From contig CAYFUW010000001.1 in the NCBI GenBank assembly GCA_964346495.1, forward strand, positions 47,383 through 111,382: 64,000 nucleotides of DNA. The letters run 5' to 3'. The position numbers and the translations under genes are program-made. The notes beneath the pieces were generated by a model. That model was not told where the DNA came from. It did not search any database and saw nothing but the letters and a program-made list of their open reading frames with translations. The DNA comes from JBGZFC01 sp964346495. Lineage in GTDB: Bacteria > Bacteroidota > Bacteroidia > Bacteroidales > Dysgonomonadaceae. Position 1 is the first letter of the stretch; each line of letters opens with the position of its first letter. Shown here piece by piece: positions 26,550 to 36,695 of the stretch.

Positions 26550-27601
26550 AATATAAAGTACAGCTAACCGACGTAATTTCGTCAAACAATATAGAATCGG
26601 TTTTTCGACTGATTGAAGAGAGTGAGCAAATCCTTATTACAACTCACTTATCACCCGATGGAGATGCACTTGGTTCATCTCTCGCATTGTACAACTATCT
26701 ACTCAGAATTGGAAAAAATGTACAGATAATTGTGCCAAACTCTTTTCCATATTTTTTGCGATGGATGCATGGAAGCGACCAAATAAAAATATATGAGTAC
26801 AATCCCGAAGCAGCTCAAAAAATAATTGAGACATCAGATCTGATTTTCAGTTTGGATTATAATATTCCAAAACGAGTTGGCGATATGGGAGAATTTTTAG
26901 AGAAAGTAAAAGGACATAAAGTTCTGATTGACCACCATTTATATCCGGGAGAAATATTCGATATAGTAATTTCGCATCCGCCAATATCGTCAACAAGCGA
27001 GTTGGTTTTCAGACTAATTTTTCAAGGAGGGAAATATGATGAGATGACTTCGGTAGAAGCCGAGTGCATATATACCGGAATGATGACCGATACAGGTGGT
27101 TTCACGTTTAATTCGAACGATGCTGAAATCTTTCAGATAATTAGTCTTTTGCTCAGAAAAGGTATTGATAAAGACGCTATTTATGCGAAAGTGTATAATA
27201 ACATGTCGGAGAGTCGATTCCGATTGCTCGGTTTTACACTTATGCACCGAATGAAAATTTATCCCGAACTGCACAGTGCGCTTATCTATCTTTCGAAAGA
27301 AGACCAAAAACAATTCGATATTTCAAAAGGCGATACTGAAGGTTTCGTGAATTATCCTTTGGGAATTAAAGATATTATTTTTTCAACATTTACCAGAGAA
27401 GATGACAATTTGGTAAAAATGTCGTTTCGCTCGCAAAACAGATTCCCTTGTAACGAGTTTGCTGCTAATCACTTTGGTGGCGGCGGACATCTGAATGCAT
27501 CGGGAGGAGAATTTTATGGCGAGCTGTCGGATGCTATAGAGCATTTTGAAAAAAACTTAGTTAACTATGCCGAAAAATTAAAAGAAGAGGCAAATAAATA
27601 G
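26546..27601 (+). CDS. nrnA: DHH/DHHA1 phosphoesterase, oligoribonuclease NrnA-like
   Basis: 351 residues. Metal-binding motifs of the DHH family are LSPDGDALGSSL, the strand FSLDYN, LIDHH at about residue 126 and TGMMTDTGGF. The C-terminal DHHA1 domain ends with HFGGGGHLNASGG. The family degrades short oligoribonucleotides (nanoRNA) and dephosphorylates 3'-phosphoadenosine 5'-phosphate. The start overlaps the end of comEC by 4 bp, so translation is probably coupled. Confidence 0.9.
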   Translation: MKYKVQLTDVISSNNIESVFRLIEESEQILITTHLSPDGDALGSSLALYNYLLRIGKNVQIIVPNSFPYFLRWMHGSDQIKIYEYNPEAAQKIIETSDLIFSLDYNIPKRVGDMGEFLEKVKGHKVLIDHHLYPGEIFDIVISHPPISSTSELVFRLIFQGGKYDEMTSVEAECIYTGMMTDTGGFTFNSNDAEIFQIISLLLRKGIDKDAIYAKVYNNMSESRFRLLGFTLMHRMKIYPELHSALIYLSKEDQKQFDISKGDTEGFVNYPLGIKDIIFSTFTREDDNLVKMSFRSQNRFPCNEFAANHFGGGGHLNASGGEFYGELSDAIEHFEKNLVNYAEKLKEEANK

Positions 27602-27665
27602 TATAAAAAGCGACTCAAATAATCTCTTGATTCGCAACAGTTATGTGTAATCTCATCTTTTTTTG

Positions 27666-27673
27666 TATTTTTG
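27666..27673 (+). promoter_or_regulatory. -7 promoter element of valS
   Basis: TATTTTTG in the context TTTTTTTGTATTTTTGCAC, 19 bp before the valS ATG. It is almost the same sequence context as the ychF element at 20710. Confidence 0.45.
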
Positions 27674-27692
27674 CACATCAAACAGAATTAAT

Positions 27693-30350
27693 ATGGAAAT
27701 TTCAAGCAAATACAATCCTTCAGAAGTAGAAAATAAGTGGTACAAATATTGGATGGACAACAAATTGTTTCATTCAGAACCCGATGAGCGTGAACCTTAT
27801 ACAATAGTTATTCCACCACCCAACGTAACCGGAGTGTTGCATATGGGTCACATGCTCAACAATACAATTCAGGATGTTTTGGTGCGTCGTGCCCGCATGT
27901 TGGGAAAAAATGCCTGTTGGGTACCGGGAACCGACCACGCTTCCATTGCTACGGAAGCGAAAGTGGTAGCTCGTTTGGCAGAACAGGGAATTAAAAAATC
28001 TGACCTTACCCGCGAGGAGTTTTTGAAACATGCCTGGGATTGGACACACGAACATGGCGGAATTATTCTTGAACAGTTGAAAAAGCTCGGAGCTTCGTGC
28101 GATTGGGACAGAACCGCGTTTACAATGGACGAAATTCGTTCAAAGAGCGTTATCAAAGTTTTCTGCGATTTGTATGAAAAAGGCTTGATTTATCGCGGTG
28201 TTCGTATGGTAAACTGGGACCCGAAAGCGCTTACCGCTATTTCCGACGAGGAAGTTAATCACAAAGAGATACAGGGAAAATTGTTCTACCTGAGATACAA
28301 AATCACCCCCCAACCCCCTAAAGGGGGAGCAAGTGCCGATAATCAGAATAACCCTGACTATTTGGTAGTAGCTACAACAAGACCCGAGACAATAATGGGA
28401 GATACGGCTGTTTGCATCAATCCGAATAACCCAAAAACGGCTTGGTTAAAAGGCAAGAAGTGTTTAGTTCCATTGATAAATAGAGAAATTCCAATTATTG
28501 AAGACGATTATGTCGATATGGAATTTGGAACCGGTTGCCTGAAAGTTACGCCTGCACACGATGTAAACGACTATGTGCTTGGTGAGAAACATAATCTGCC
28601 TTCAATTGATATTTTCAACGATAACGGTACGCTTAACGAGCATGGTGAAATGTATGAAGGAATGGATCGTTTTGATGTGCGGAAGAAGATTGTGAAAGAT
28701 TTGGTAGAAGCCGGTTTGATGGAAAAAATGGAAGACTACACCAACAAAGTTGGCTATTCCGAACGTACCGATGTGCCTATTGAGCCGAAACTTTCTATGC
28801 AGTGGTTTCTGAAAATGGATGATTTGGCGAAACCAGCACTTGAAAACGTAGAAAATGACACCGTTAAATTCCATCCCGAAAAATATAAAAACACCTATCG
28901 CCACTGGATGGAAAACATCAAGGATTGGAATATCAGTCGTCAGCTCTGGTGGGGACATCGCATTCCGGCTTACTATTTGCCCGAAGGCGGTTTTGTAGTG
29001 GGCGAAACCAAAGAAATTGCTTACGAAAAAGCACTTAAAATGGTTGATTATCCGTTGACGATGGATGATTTGCGTCAGGATGAAGATGCACTTGATACCT
29101 GGTTTTCATCGTGGTTGTGGCCCATCTCTGTTTTCGATGGAATAAATAATCCCGATAACGAGGATATCAAATATTACTATCCGACAAGTGACTTGATAAC
29201 CGGACCCGATATTATTTTCTTTTGGGTGGCTCGCATGATTATGGCAGGCTATGAATACCGAAATGAGGAGTGTTTCAAAAATGTCTATTTTACCGGAATT
29301 GTACGCGATAAAATTGGTCGTAAAATGTCGAAATCCTTTGGTAATTCGCCTGACCCGATTGAACTGATGGAACAATACGGTGCAGACGGTGTTCGAATGG
29401 GTATGCTCTTGACTGCACCTGCAGGAAATGACCTACTTTTCGATGAAACACTTTGTGAGCAAGGACGAAACTTTAACAACAAGATATGGAACGCTTTCCG
29501 ATTGGTAAAAGGTTGGGAAGTAAGCGATAGCATCGCTCAACCCGATTCGTCGAAAATTGCAATCGATTGGTTCCGCAACAAACTTTCGGAAACAATTGTT
29601 GAAATGGATGATTTGTTCTCGAAATATCGCTTGTCGGAAGCGTTGATGTTGCTATATAAACTTTTCTGGGACGAGTTCTCATCGTGGTATCTCGAACTTG
29701 TAAAACCCGCTTATCAACAACCGATTGATAAAGCCACTTTCGATTCAACATTGGAATTTTTCGATAGTCTGTTGCGACTTTTGCACCCATTTATGCCGTT
29801 TATCACGGAAGAGTTGTGGCAAGCAGTTTACGAGCGTAAATCGGGAGAGAGCATTATGTATGCCGCTCAACCCGAAGCAAGTGCGGTTGACAAGCAACTA
29901 CTTGCCGATTTTGAAGATGTAAAACAAATCGTGGCTGGTATTCGCACAATCCGATTGGAGAAAAATATCGCTCAAAGAGAGGAGTTGGAGTTGCAAATTG
30001 TGGGAGAACACGATGGAAAATTGGATGATGCGATTATCAAAATGGCAAATCTAAGCTCAATCACTTCGGTAAACGAAAAGCAAATTGGTGCGGCAGGATT
30101 TTTGGTTGGAACAACGGAATACACCGTTCCGCTTGCCGATAAATTGGATAAAGAAGCCGAAATTAAGAAATTGCAAGCCGAACTTGAATATCTTGAAGGA
30201 TTCTTGCAATCGGTAATGAAAAAGCTTAGCAATGAGCGTTTTGTGCAAAATGCAAAACCCGAAATTGTTGAAAACGAACGTAAAAAACAAGCTGATGCCG
30301 AAAGTAAAATCGCGGTGTTGAAGGAGAATATTAAGGCGTTGTCACTATAA
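27693..30350 (+). CDS. valS: valyl-tRNA synthetase
   Basis: 885 residues from the ATG at 27693; upstream in-frame codons overlap the promoter. The class I signatures are GVLHMGH (residues 48-53) and KMSKS (544-548). The editing domain lies in between, with [12 protein letters not shown]. The anticodon-binding domain and C-terminal coiled-coil arm (about 820-885) are complete. The enzyme charges tRNA-Val. A palindromic repeat is inserted in frame at the start of the editing domain, encoding [13 protein letters not shown] at about residues 204-216. The fructosamine-kinase-like gene begins 2 bp after the stop. Confidence 0.95.
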   Translation: MEISSKYNPSEVENKWYKYWMDNKLFHSEPDEREPYTIVIPPPNVTGVLHMGHMLNNTIQDVLVRRARMLGKNACWVPGTDHASIATEAKVVARLAEQGIKKSDLTREEFLKHAWDWTHEHGGIILEQLKKLGASCDWDRTAFTMDEIRSKSVIKVFCDLYEKGLIYRGVRMVNWDPKALTAISDEEVNHKEIQGKLFYLRYKITPQPPKGGASADNQNNPDYLVVATTRPETIMGDTAVCINPNNPKTAWLKGKKCLVPLINREIPIIEDDYVDMEFGTGCLKVTPAHDVNDYVLGEKHNLPSIDIFNDNGTLNEHGEMYEGMDRFDVRKKIVKDLVEAGLMEKMEDYTNKVGYSERTDVPIEPKLSMQWFLKMDDLAKPALENVENDTVKFHPEKYKNTYRHWMENIKDWNISRQLWWGHRIPAYYLPEGGFVVGETKEIAYEKALKMVDYPLTMDDLRQDEDALDTWFSSWLWPISVFDGINNPDNEDIKYYYPTSDLITGPDIIFFWVARMIMAGYEYRNEECFKNVYFTGIVRDKIGRKMSKSFGNSPDPIELMEQYGADGVRMGMLLTAPAGNDLLFDETLCEQGRNFNNKIWNAFRLVKGWEVSDSIAQPDSSKIAIDWFRNKLSETIVEMDDLFSKYRLSEALMLLYKLFWDEFSSWYLELVKPAYQQPIDKATFDSTLEFFDSLLRLLHPFMPFITEELWQAVYERKSGESIMYAAQPEASAVDKQLLADFEDVKQIVAGIRTIRLEKNIAQREELELQIVGEHDGKLDDAIIKMANLSSITSVNEKQIGAAGFLVGTTEYTVPLADKLDKEAEIKKLQAELEYLEGFLQSVMKKLSNERFVQNAKPEIVENERKKQADAESKIAVLKENIKALSL
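28304..28331 (+). repeat. C/G-palindrome repeat inserted in valS
   Basis: ACCCCCTAAAGGGGGAGC and preceding C-run form a 5-bp G:C stem with a TAAA loop. The same palindrome type is found between genes at 33727-33740 (CCCCTAAAGGGG) and 33785-33802 (CTCCCCCTTCAGGGGGAG). Here it is translated as TPQPPKGGA without disturbing the frame. Confidence 0.75.
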
Positions 30351-30352
30351 AT

Positions 30353-31210
30353 ATGCAAGAATTTATTTCGCATATTTCCGAAAAAATAGCCGAAAAGATT
30401 ATCTCTTATCACTCTGTTGCGGGTGGAGATATCTCTTCGGCATTTTTATTAAAATCGGGAAAGCGGAACTATTTTCTGAAAGTCAATTCCAAGCCGTTTG
30501 CCTATACTATGTTTCACGCGGAACAAGCCGGTTTGGAGGCTATTGCGAAAACCGAAACTATCGCTGTTCCGCATATCTATTTGGTTGACTCTTTTCAAGA
30601 TAAATCGTTTTTATTGGTAGATTTTGTGGAGAGCAAAAGTCCCGATTCATCCGATTTTTCACTATTCGGAACTCAATTGGCAAAAATGCATCAACACTCT
30701 CAATCGAAATTCGGATTTTATAAAGATAATTTTATCGGAAGTTTGCCGCAATCCAACACTTTTCACGATAATTGGGCTGAGTTTTATTGGTTTGAGCGTA
30801 TTCTTCCGCAACTTCAATTAGCGAAAGAGAACAGATTGCTTTCCGCATCTGAAATACCGAATGAAAACAGGGCAATTACTCTATTTCAAGACTCTTTTGG
30901 AGATGTAAAACCTTTGCTTCTGCATGGCGATTTATGGGGCGTCAACTACCTTATAGCATCAAACGGAACACCCTTTCTTATTGACCCTGCAACCTATTTC
31001 GGGCACTCGATGGTGGATATCGCGATGAGTAAACTTTTCGGCGGATTTTCTCAATCGTTTTACGATGCTTATCATGAAATAATTCCCAAACCGGCTAACT
31101 ACTCACAGCAAATTGAACTCTATCAACTCTATTATCTGCTTGTTCATTTGAATCTGTTCGGAAGCGGATACTATTCGAGTGTTTCTCGTATTTTGAAGAG
31201 ATATTTTTAA
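30353..31210 (+). CDS. fructosamine kinase family protein
   Basis: 285 residues, the size of the FN3K/ketosamine-3-kinase family with a protein-kinase-like fold. The N-terminal lobe has GGDISSAFLLKSGKRNYFLK, where the second Lys would bind ATP, and the phosphate-handling loop is LLHGDLWGVNYLI followed by LIDPATYFGHSMVDIA. Members phosphorylate sugar amines on glycated proteins or free ketosamines, which lets them be deglycated; some act on ribulosamines. The gene is probably co-transcribed with valS. Confidence 0.85.
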   Translation: MQEFISHISEKIAEKIISYHSVAGGDISSAFLLKSGKRNYFLKVNSKPFAYTMFHAEQAGLEAIAKTETIAVPHIYLVDSFQDKSFLLVDFVESKSPDSSDFSLFGTQLAKMHQHSQSKFGFYKDNFIGSLPQSNTFHDNWAEFYWFERILPQLQLAKENRLLSASEIPNENRAITLFQDSFGDVKPLLLHGDLWGVNYLIASNGTPFLIDPATYFGHSMVDIAMSKLFGGFSQSFYDAYHEIIPKPANYSQQIELYQLYYLLVHLNLFGSGYYSSVSRILKRYF

Positions 31211-31308
31211 TCTTTCTGATCACTATTGTCCGATTAAAAATTGTCCGTAGGAAAAAACCGTAAATAACCACCAGATTTATCTGGGGGATAGGAAGTGTCA
31301 ACTTAACC

Positions 31309-31467
31309 AAACTCTGTAAGAGTTTGCCATAAAATAAGCAAGGAAACACTTACAGTGTTTATTATTGTTCTATCATTGTCCCCAATTAAAATTGTGGGTT
31401 ATGTACAGGAAACTTCTACGAAGTTCAAAAAGAACACTATAAGCTGTTAAATCACTTTAAACAGCTT
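31309..31467. repeat. array of four short hairpins between convergent genes
   Basis: Perfect palindromes follow one another: AAACTCT-GTA-AGAGTTT (31309-31325), AAACACT-TAC-AGTGTTT (31344-31360), AACTTC-TAC-GAAGTT (31411-31425) and AAGCTGTT..AACAGCTT (31441-31467). The 31211-31527 spacer has no gene. The first three share a 3-base loop and similar arms, so they look like one degenerate family. They could act as bidirectional terminators for the convergent flanking genes. Confidence 0.65.
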
Positions 31468-31527
31468 GTTTTGAATGCTCTGAATAGTAGCAAAATATTT
31501 TGTCGGACAACAATGCTTTCTGATTAA

Positions 31528-32271
31528 TCAAAACTCTAAATAGGGTCTTAACCGCTCAATATCTTCGGCTGTAAACTCTTCAAGCATTGCCAATTCGTCT
31601 AAGGAAGCGACTTTCCCTTTTCGTTTACGAAGATTTGTTATTGATTGTACTTGTTTGTAGTTCAGATAAGGATGATTCAACAACTCTTTAAATTCCAACT
31701 TATTGACTTGGACTTTTTGGAAATTGCCATCGGGTTTTATATACGGAGAAATTCGAGCAAACATTTCGTTATCAACACCATACACTTCCCTAAGCTGTTC
31801 CGTTGATGCGAAGCCACCTAATTTATTTCTATATTTTAAAATTCTTGCCGCATACGAACTACCTATTCCGGGTATCTTTTTCCATTCGGCTGTATCGGTG
31901 CTGTTTAGAGAGATAGTTTCGCCTACGGCAAGCTTTTCTTGTCGTGGAAAAGAAGTTTTAGAATCAGATTCGAAGTGTTTTCTATCTTCATATTTGAAAT
32001 CAGACTTTTTTCGACTATCGTAATATGGTCCGGTTTTCTTGTTTGCGTATTGACTATTATACTCTCTCTCTTTTTTCGATTCGCTCTCATATTTTTGTCG
32101 AAAATCTTCAAATTTATAGACAAGTGAATCGTTTTGAATTTGAGTTATTACGGTTGACGTGCGTTGACGTAACACAATATTGAGCAGCATTATCAAGACA
32201 ATCAGTACCAGCAGAACAATTATTGCTATTTGCTCGCCTCTCTGGTAGTATAGAAAATCTTTCCACTTCAT
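31528..32271 (-). CDS. helix-hairpin-helix protein, ComEA-like, membrane-anchored
   Basis: 247 residues. A single transmembrane helix at about 14-34 (IAIIVLLVLIVLIMLLNIVL) anchors it; a charged linker follows. From ~125 there are helix-hairpin-helix units: LNSTDTAEWKKIPGIGSSYA, then GGFASTEQLREVYGV, and further copies to the C-terminus. The first pair matches ComEA DNA-binding domains. It could bind incoming DNA during transformation together with ComEC, which is encoded 5 kb away, but other DNA roles are possible. Confidence 0.8.
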   Translation of the reverse strand: MKWKDFLYYQRGEQIAIIVLLVLIVLIMLLNIVLRQRTSTVITQIQNDSLVYKFEDFRQKYESESKKEREYNSQYANKKTGPYYDSRKKSDFKYEDRKHFESDSKTSFPRQEKLAVGETISLNSTDTAEWKKIPGIGSSYAARILKYRNKLGGFASTEQLREVYGVDNEMFARISPYIKPDGNFQKVQVNKLEFKELLNHPYLNYKQVQSITNLRKRKGKVASLDELAMLEEFTAEDIERLRPYLEF

Positions 32272-32324
32272 CTTACTGCCGCTATTATGTGTTAATCATG
32301 CTCGAGGTTATTTAAACTTTTTTC

Positions 32325-33104
32325 TTATCCCGCTACATTAGTTTTTATTCCCAATGCCTCTACCCTATCAGCTATTTTTCGCAACTCTTCTATTGGCGCT
32401 TTTTCGAGCTTTTTGGCGGGTGTTTCCCGGTCGATGGTGTAAATCATTACTTCCCGCGGATTAAGCTCTCTAACGAGCTCTAACCATGCTGAAACTTCTT
32501 TTTCGGTTGTGTTATCTACCGGCTCTCCTTCAAATTCACCTCGCAAAAACATTGTTTGCAAAATAAAGTTGCCTTCAAACTGCTTGTAAAGCTCTACTTG
32601 TTTGGCGATTGAATAGTCCTTTGAGTTTGGGCGGTCAATTAATTTTGCAGTTTCGTCAAAAGCAGAGTCGAGTTTCAATATTGGATTTTCAACTTTTTTC
32701 AAAGCTTCAAAAATTTCGGGTTTCCCTACATTTATACCGTTTGTGAGTACGCTGATTTTTGCATCGGGTGTAAACTGATTTCTCAAAACGATTGTGTCGT
32801 CTATAATATTCGTAAACTCTGGGTGTAATGTTGGTTCGCCATTTCCGGCAAAAGTTATAACATCTATTTTTGTTCCCTCTTTTTGAAGTGTTTGCAACTT
32901 ATCTTTCAGAGCCGCTTTTACATTTTCTCTATCGGGAAGTTTTGTACGTGTGCGAAAATCTTTGTTAAAACCGCATTCGCAATATATGCAATCGAATGAA
33001 CATAACTTACCGTCGTATGGCAATAGATTCATCCCTAATGATGAGCCCAATCTTCTGCTGTGAATGGGACCAAAAACTATTTCATGAAAAAGAATTGTTG
33101 ACAT
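32325..33104 (-). CDS. radical SAM protein of unknown substrate
   Basis: 259 residues. The cluster motif is CSFDCIYCECG, an altered CxxxCxxC. AGNGEPTLHPEF is the usual SAM-binding GGE-type strand, and VLTNGINV follows. The short length and sequence style match the uncharacterised COG0731-like radical SAM proteins common in Bacteroidota. No modification target or partner gene is adjacent, so the reaction is unknown. Confidence 0.82.
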   Translation of the reverse strand: MSTILFHEIVFGPIHSRRLGSSLGMNLLPYDGKLCSFDCIYCECGFNKDFRTRTKLPDRENVKAALKDKLQTLQKEGTKIDVITFAGNGEPTLHPEFTNIIDDTIVLRNQFTPDAKISVLTNGINVGKPEIFEALKKVENPILKLDSAFDETAKLIDRPNSKDYSIAKQVELYKQFEGNFILQTMFLRGEFEGEPVDNTTEKEVSAWLELVRELNPREVMIYTIDRETPAKKLEKAPIEELRKIADRVEALGIKTNVAG

Positions 33105-33261
33105 CTATTTTATTTTTTGAAAATATGTTACAGGTAATATTTTATCAACAGTTTTTACCTTGATTTGTTTATTATTTTTTATCCTAATCGAAAAAACACG
33201 CCTAAAATTCCGCTTATAATCGAAAAATTACGCCTAAATTTTCGATTAGAGCCTTTTCTCA

Positions 33262-33714
33262 TTAAAAAACACTCAAAATTCCCTCCACTCCGAAACCAAT
33301 TAACAGGTAACGTGAAAATTTTCCTGTTGTCATAGAAATCATTGTTATCGGAGCATTTGCACGAAGGAAGCCCAATGCGACTAAAATAACATCGCCAATG
33401 GCGGGCAGGAATCCGAAAAATCCCATTATTGCGCCTTTTCCTTTTAGCCAATGAATTGTTTTGTCGATTTTTTCGGGTTTTATCTTAAACCACTTTTCTA
33501 GCCACTCTGTTTTTCCCAAAAGTCCTATATAATAGCAAGTTGCACCACCTGCCGCATTACCTATTGTGGCAAATATGATGCTTGTCCAAACGTCCATTCC
33601 CGCGGCAATTAGTGCAGCGAAAACAACTTCTGAACTAAACGGGAGTATTGTTGCTGCTAAAAACGATGCAAGCAATAATCCCCAATATCCATATTCTGCT
33701 AATCCGTCGAGCAT
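33262..33714 (-). CDS. YqaA family membrane protein (DedA/VTT superfamily)
   Basis: 150 residues with about four membrane segments. SFLAATILPFSSEVVFAALI and the central GNAAGGATCYYIGLLGK are typical of YqaA, a short branch of the SNARE-associated/VTT group. It ends with GFLRANAPITMISMTTGKFS. DedA relatives move lipids or lipid carriers across the inner membrane; for YqaA the role is not settled. A CCCCTAAAGGGG repeat lies just upstream. Confidence 0.8.
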   Translation of the reverse strand: MLDGLAEYGYWGLLLASFLAATILPFSSEVVFAALIAAGMDVWTSIIFATIGNAAGGATCYYIGLLGKTEWLEKWFKIKPEKIDKTIHWLKGKGAIMGFFGFLPAIGDVILVALGFLRANAPITMISMTTGKFSRYLLIGFGVEGILSVF

Positions 33715-33726
33715 ATACCCCTAAAT

Positions 33727-33802
33727 CCCCTAAAGGGGACGTTTATTTTTGTTTAATTAATTCATATTTTTGTTCTTCCTTGTTCTCCCCCTTCAGGGGG
33801 AG
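33727..33802. repeat. two C/G palindromes between polA and the YqaA gene
   Basis: TCCCCTAAAGGGGA at 33727-33740 and CTCCCCCTTCAGGGGGAG at 33785-33802. The second may terminate polA transcription. They belong to the family also found inside valS. Confidence 0.7.
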
Positions 33803-33813
33803 TTAGAGGAGGC

Positions 33814-36597
33814 TCAATGCGCTTCAAGCCAATTCTCCCCCACTCCAACGTCAGTTTTAAGTGGCACTCGCAATTTATAAGCATTTTCCATCTCTTCGGT
33901 GACGATTTTTGTCAATTTGTCGAGTTCGTTTACCGGAACATTGAAGTTGAGTTCGTCGTGAACTTGAAGTATCATTTTCGATTTTAATTTTTCAGAATTG
34001 ATTCTGTCAAAAATACGAACCATTGCAATTTTAATTATATCTGCCGCACTTCCCTGAATTGGTGCGTTTATGGCGTTTCGTTCGGCATAACCGCGAACGA
34101 TTGCATTTCTTGAATTGATGTCCGGCAAAAAGCGTTTGCGACCTGAAACCGTCTCTACATAGCCCTTTTCACGTGCAATTGCTATGCTTTCATCCATATA
34201 ATTTTTTACTTGCGGGAAAGTTTCAAAGTATCCGTCGATTAGATCTTTCGCTTCGCCACGTGGAACATTTAATCTTTCAGATAATCCGAAAACCGAAATA
34301 CCGTAAATAATCCCGAAGTTGGCGGTTTTTGCTTTATTTCTCATATCGGACTTAACCTCTTCGATAGGAATTTTATAGATTTTGGCTGCCGTGGCGGCGT
34401 GAATATCTTGTCCTTGTGCAAATGCTTCGAGCATGTTTTTATCCTGGCTCAGATGCGCCATAATTCGAAGTTCAATTTGAGAATAGTCGGCAGAAACAAA
34501 TGTGCAACCATCATCAGGAATAAAAACTTTTCGCATCTCTTTTCCTCGCTCATCGCGAATTGGAATATTCTGTAAATTTGGGTTTGTACTGCTCAATCTT
34601 CCCGTTGCTGCAACAGTTTGATTGAACGATGTGTGAATTTTACCCGATTTAGGATTTATAAGCAACGGAAACGCATCGATATATGTGCTTAATAACTTTT
34701 TCAATCCTCGTTGCTCAAGAATTTTATCGATAATCGGGTGATTTTTGCGCAGTTTCTGCAACTCCTCCTCGCTTGTGCTGTATTGTCCGGTTTTGGTTTT
34801 CTTAGGCTTATCTACAATACGCATTCTATCGAAAAGAATTTCTCCGACCTGTTTTGGCGAGTTTACATTAAAATCTATTCCCGCCATATCGATAATCTCT
34901 TTTTCGACCAGATTGAGTTCGTTTGTAAACTCTTTTGAAAGTTCGGCAAGTGCATCTAAATCAAGTCTTACGCCTGTCCACTCCATATCAGCCAAAACGT
35001 AAATAAGCGGAAGCTCGATATTGTAAAACAGGTCTGAAAGATTGTTCGTCTCGATCTCTTTCTCAAGGATATGTTTTAGCTTGAGTGTAATATCGGCATC
35101 TTCTGCGGCGTAGTCGCTAATGATTTCCAAAGGAACATCGCGCATCGATTTCTGATTTTTTCCGCGTTTACCAATCAACTCTTCAATATGAATGGTTTTG
35201 TATTTCAGATAAGTCTCTGCCATATAATCCATTCCGTGACGAAGTTCGGGATTGAGCAAATAGTGCGCGATCATTGTATCGAAAAGCTTTCCCTTGACTT
35301 CGATATTATAATTTCTGAGTGAAAGTATGTCGTATTTCAGGTTTTGACCAACCTTTTCGATATTCTCATTTTCGAAAAACGAACGGAAAATATCAACCTG
35401 CTTTTGAGCCTCTTCCCTGTTCGCAGAAATGGGAACATAAAATGCCTCACCCTCTTTGTAAGCAAAAGATAGACCGACCAATTCACTTAAAATTGGGTCA
35501 ACATCGGTAGTCTCAGTATCGAAACATATTGATTCTTGAGAGCATAACTTTTTATTTAGTTCCCGCATTTTTTCTTCGGTTTCAACGGTTATGTAGGTAT
35601 GTGGTGTGGAATTAATATCGGTAAAATCTGTAGGTAAATCATTTGAAACCTCTTCCACATTGGTACTTTCGTCCATCATTGCGAACAGATCACCTTGTAC
35701 AGGAACACTTGGTTTTGGTGTTTCAATCTTCAGTACTCTGTTGATAAGAGTTCGAAACTCCAACTCTTCAAAAATTGCTCTTAAAGCGGCTTCATCCATT
35801 GGCTTACGTTCGAAATCCTCTTCTTTTGCCGTAACAGGGACATCGGTTTTTATCGTTGCCAGGAATTTCGACATCTTTATCTGTTCTACATTTTCTTCAA
35901 CTCTCTTTTTTAGTGCACCTTTTAGTTGATGTGTATTTTGCAACAGATTTTCAATGCTTCCAAATTCGTCTAATAGTTTTGCGGCGGTCTTCTCTCCCAC
36001 TCCCGGACATCCCGGAATATTATCTGATGAATCTCCCATCAAACCTAGCAAATCAATCATTTGTAACGGATTTGTCAGACCATATTTTTCCATAACTTTT
36101 TTATCGTCCAAAATATCGAAATCGTTACTGCCATATTTTGGTTTATAGATAAAAATATGTGGTTCTACAAGCTGCCCGTAATCTTTATCGGGAGTCATCA
36201 TATATACATCGAAACGTTCTTTATCCGCACGTTTTGCAATAGTTCCGATTACGTCATCAGCTTCATATCCCATTACCTCCAAAACCGGAATATTGTATGC
36301 CTTTATAATATCTTTAATTATTGGAACAGAGAACTTTATATCTTCTGGTGTAGCTTCTCTTTGTGCTTTATACTCCTCGAATTCTGTATGGCGAAAAGTC
36401 GGTCCGGGTGGATCGAATGCAACAGCTATATGAGATGGGTCTTCTTTGCGAAGTACCTCTTCTAAAGTATTTACAAAACCGAAAATAGCAGATGTGTTTT
36501 GTCCCTTCGAATTTACACGTGGATTTCTGATAAAAGCATAATAAGACCTGTAAATCAGCGCATAAGCATCTAATAAGAACAATTTATTTTTTTCCAT
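33814..36597 (-). CDS. polA: DNA polymerase I
   Basis: 927 residues with three domains. The N-terminal 5'-3' exonuclease (about 1-290) has FLLDAYALIYRSYYAF, EADDVIGT and DLLGLMGDSSDNIPGCPG. The middle 3'-5' exonuclease (about 340-520) retains its acidic residues, CFDTETTDVDP and YAAEDADITL, so proofreading is expected. The polymerase domain carries DYSQIELRIMAHLS, RNKAKTANFGIIYG (O-helix) and QVHDELNF. It fills gaps and removes RNA primers. It diverges from the polyprenyl synthase gene. Confidence 0.96.
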   Translation of the reverse strand: MEKNKLFLLDAYALIYRSYYAFIRNPRVNSKGQNTSAIFGFVNTLEEVLRKEDPSHIAVAFDPPGPTFRHTEFEEYKAQREATPEDIKFSVPIIKDIIKAYNIPVLEVMGYEADDVIGTIAKRADKERFDVYMMTPDKDYGQLVEPHIFIYKPKYGSNDFDILDDKKVMEKYGLTNPLQMIDLLGLMGDSSDNIPGCPGVGEKTAAKLLDEFGSIENLLQNTHQLKGALKKRVEENVEQIKMSKFLATIKTDVPVTAKEEDFERKPMDEAALRAIFEELEFRTLINRVLKIETPKPSVPVQGDLFAMMDESTNVEEVSNDLPTDFTDINSTPHTYITVETEEKMRELNKKLCSQESICFDTETTDVDPILSELVGLSFAYKEGEAFYVPISANREEAQKQVDIFRSFFENENIEKVGQNLKYDILSLRNYNIEVKGKLFDTMIAHYLLNPELRHGMDYMAETYLKYKTIHIEELIGKRGKNQKSMRDVPLEIISDYAAEDADITLKLKHILEKEIETNNLSDLFYNIELPLIYVLADMEWTGVRLDLDALAELSKEFTNELNLVEKEIIDMAGIDFNVNSPKQVGEILFDRMRIVDKPKKTKTGQYSTSEEELQKLRKNHPIIDKILEQRGLKKLLSTYIDAFPLLINPKSGKIHTSFNQTVAATGRLSSTNPNLQNIPIRDERGKEMRKVFIPDDGCTFVSADYSQIELRIMAHLSQDKNMLEAFAQGQDIHAATAAKIYKIPIEEVKSDMRNKAKTANFGIIYGISVFGLSERLNVPRGEAKDLIDGYFETFPQVKNYMDESIAIAREKGYVETVSGRKRFLPDINSRNAIVRGYAERNAINAPIQGSAADIIKIAMVRIFDRINSEKLKSKMILQVHDELNFNVPVNELDKLTKIVTEEMENAYKLRVPLKTDVGVGENWLEAH

Positions 36598-36647
36598 TTA
36601 AGTAAAATTTTCATTTAAAAATGTAAAGTTACAAATATTTGATGGGT

Positions 36648-36680
36648 TTAATACGAATTATTTTTAAATTTGTACCTTTA
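36648..36680 (+). promoter_or_regulatory. Bacteroidota-type promoter of the polyprenyl synthase gene
   Basis: TTTG at 36648-36651, a 21-bp spacer and TACCTTTA at 36673-36680 match the consensus except for the last base. The start codon is 16 bp further. Confidence 0.55.
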
Positions 36681-36695
36681 ATCGTTAAGTAAGTA

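Noticed and set aside
33143..33151. additional TTATCAACA box as part of an origin
   Set aside because: It is a single box in an otherwise ordinary spacer; one or two chance occurrences are expected in 64 kb of AT-rich sequence.
34250..34270. second parS-like site within polA
   Set aside because: Only about 12 of 16 positions match and it lies in coding sequence.
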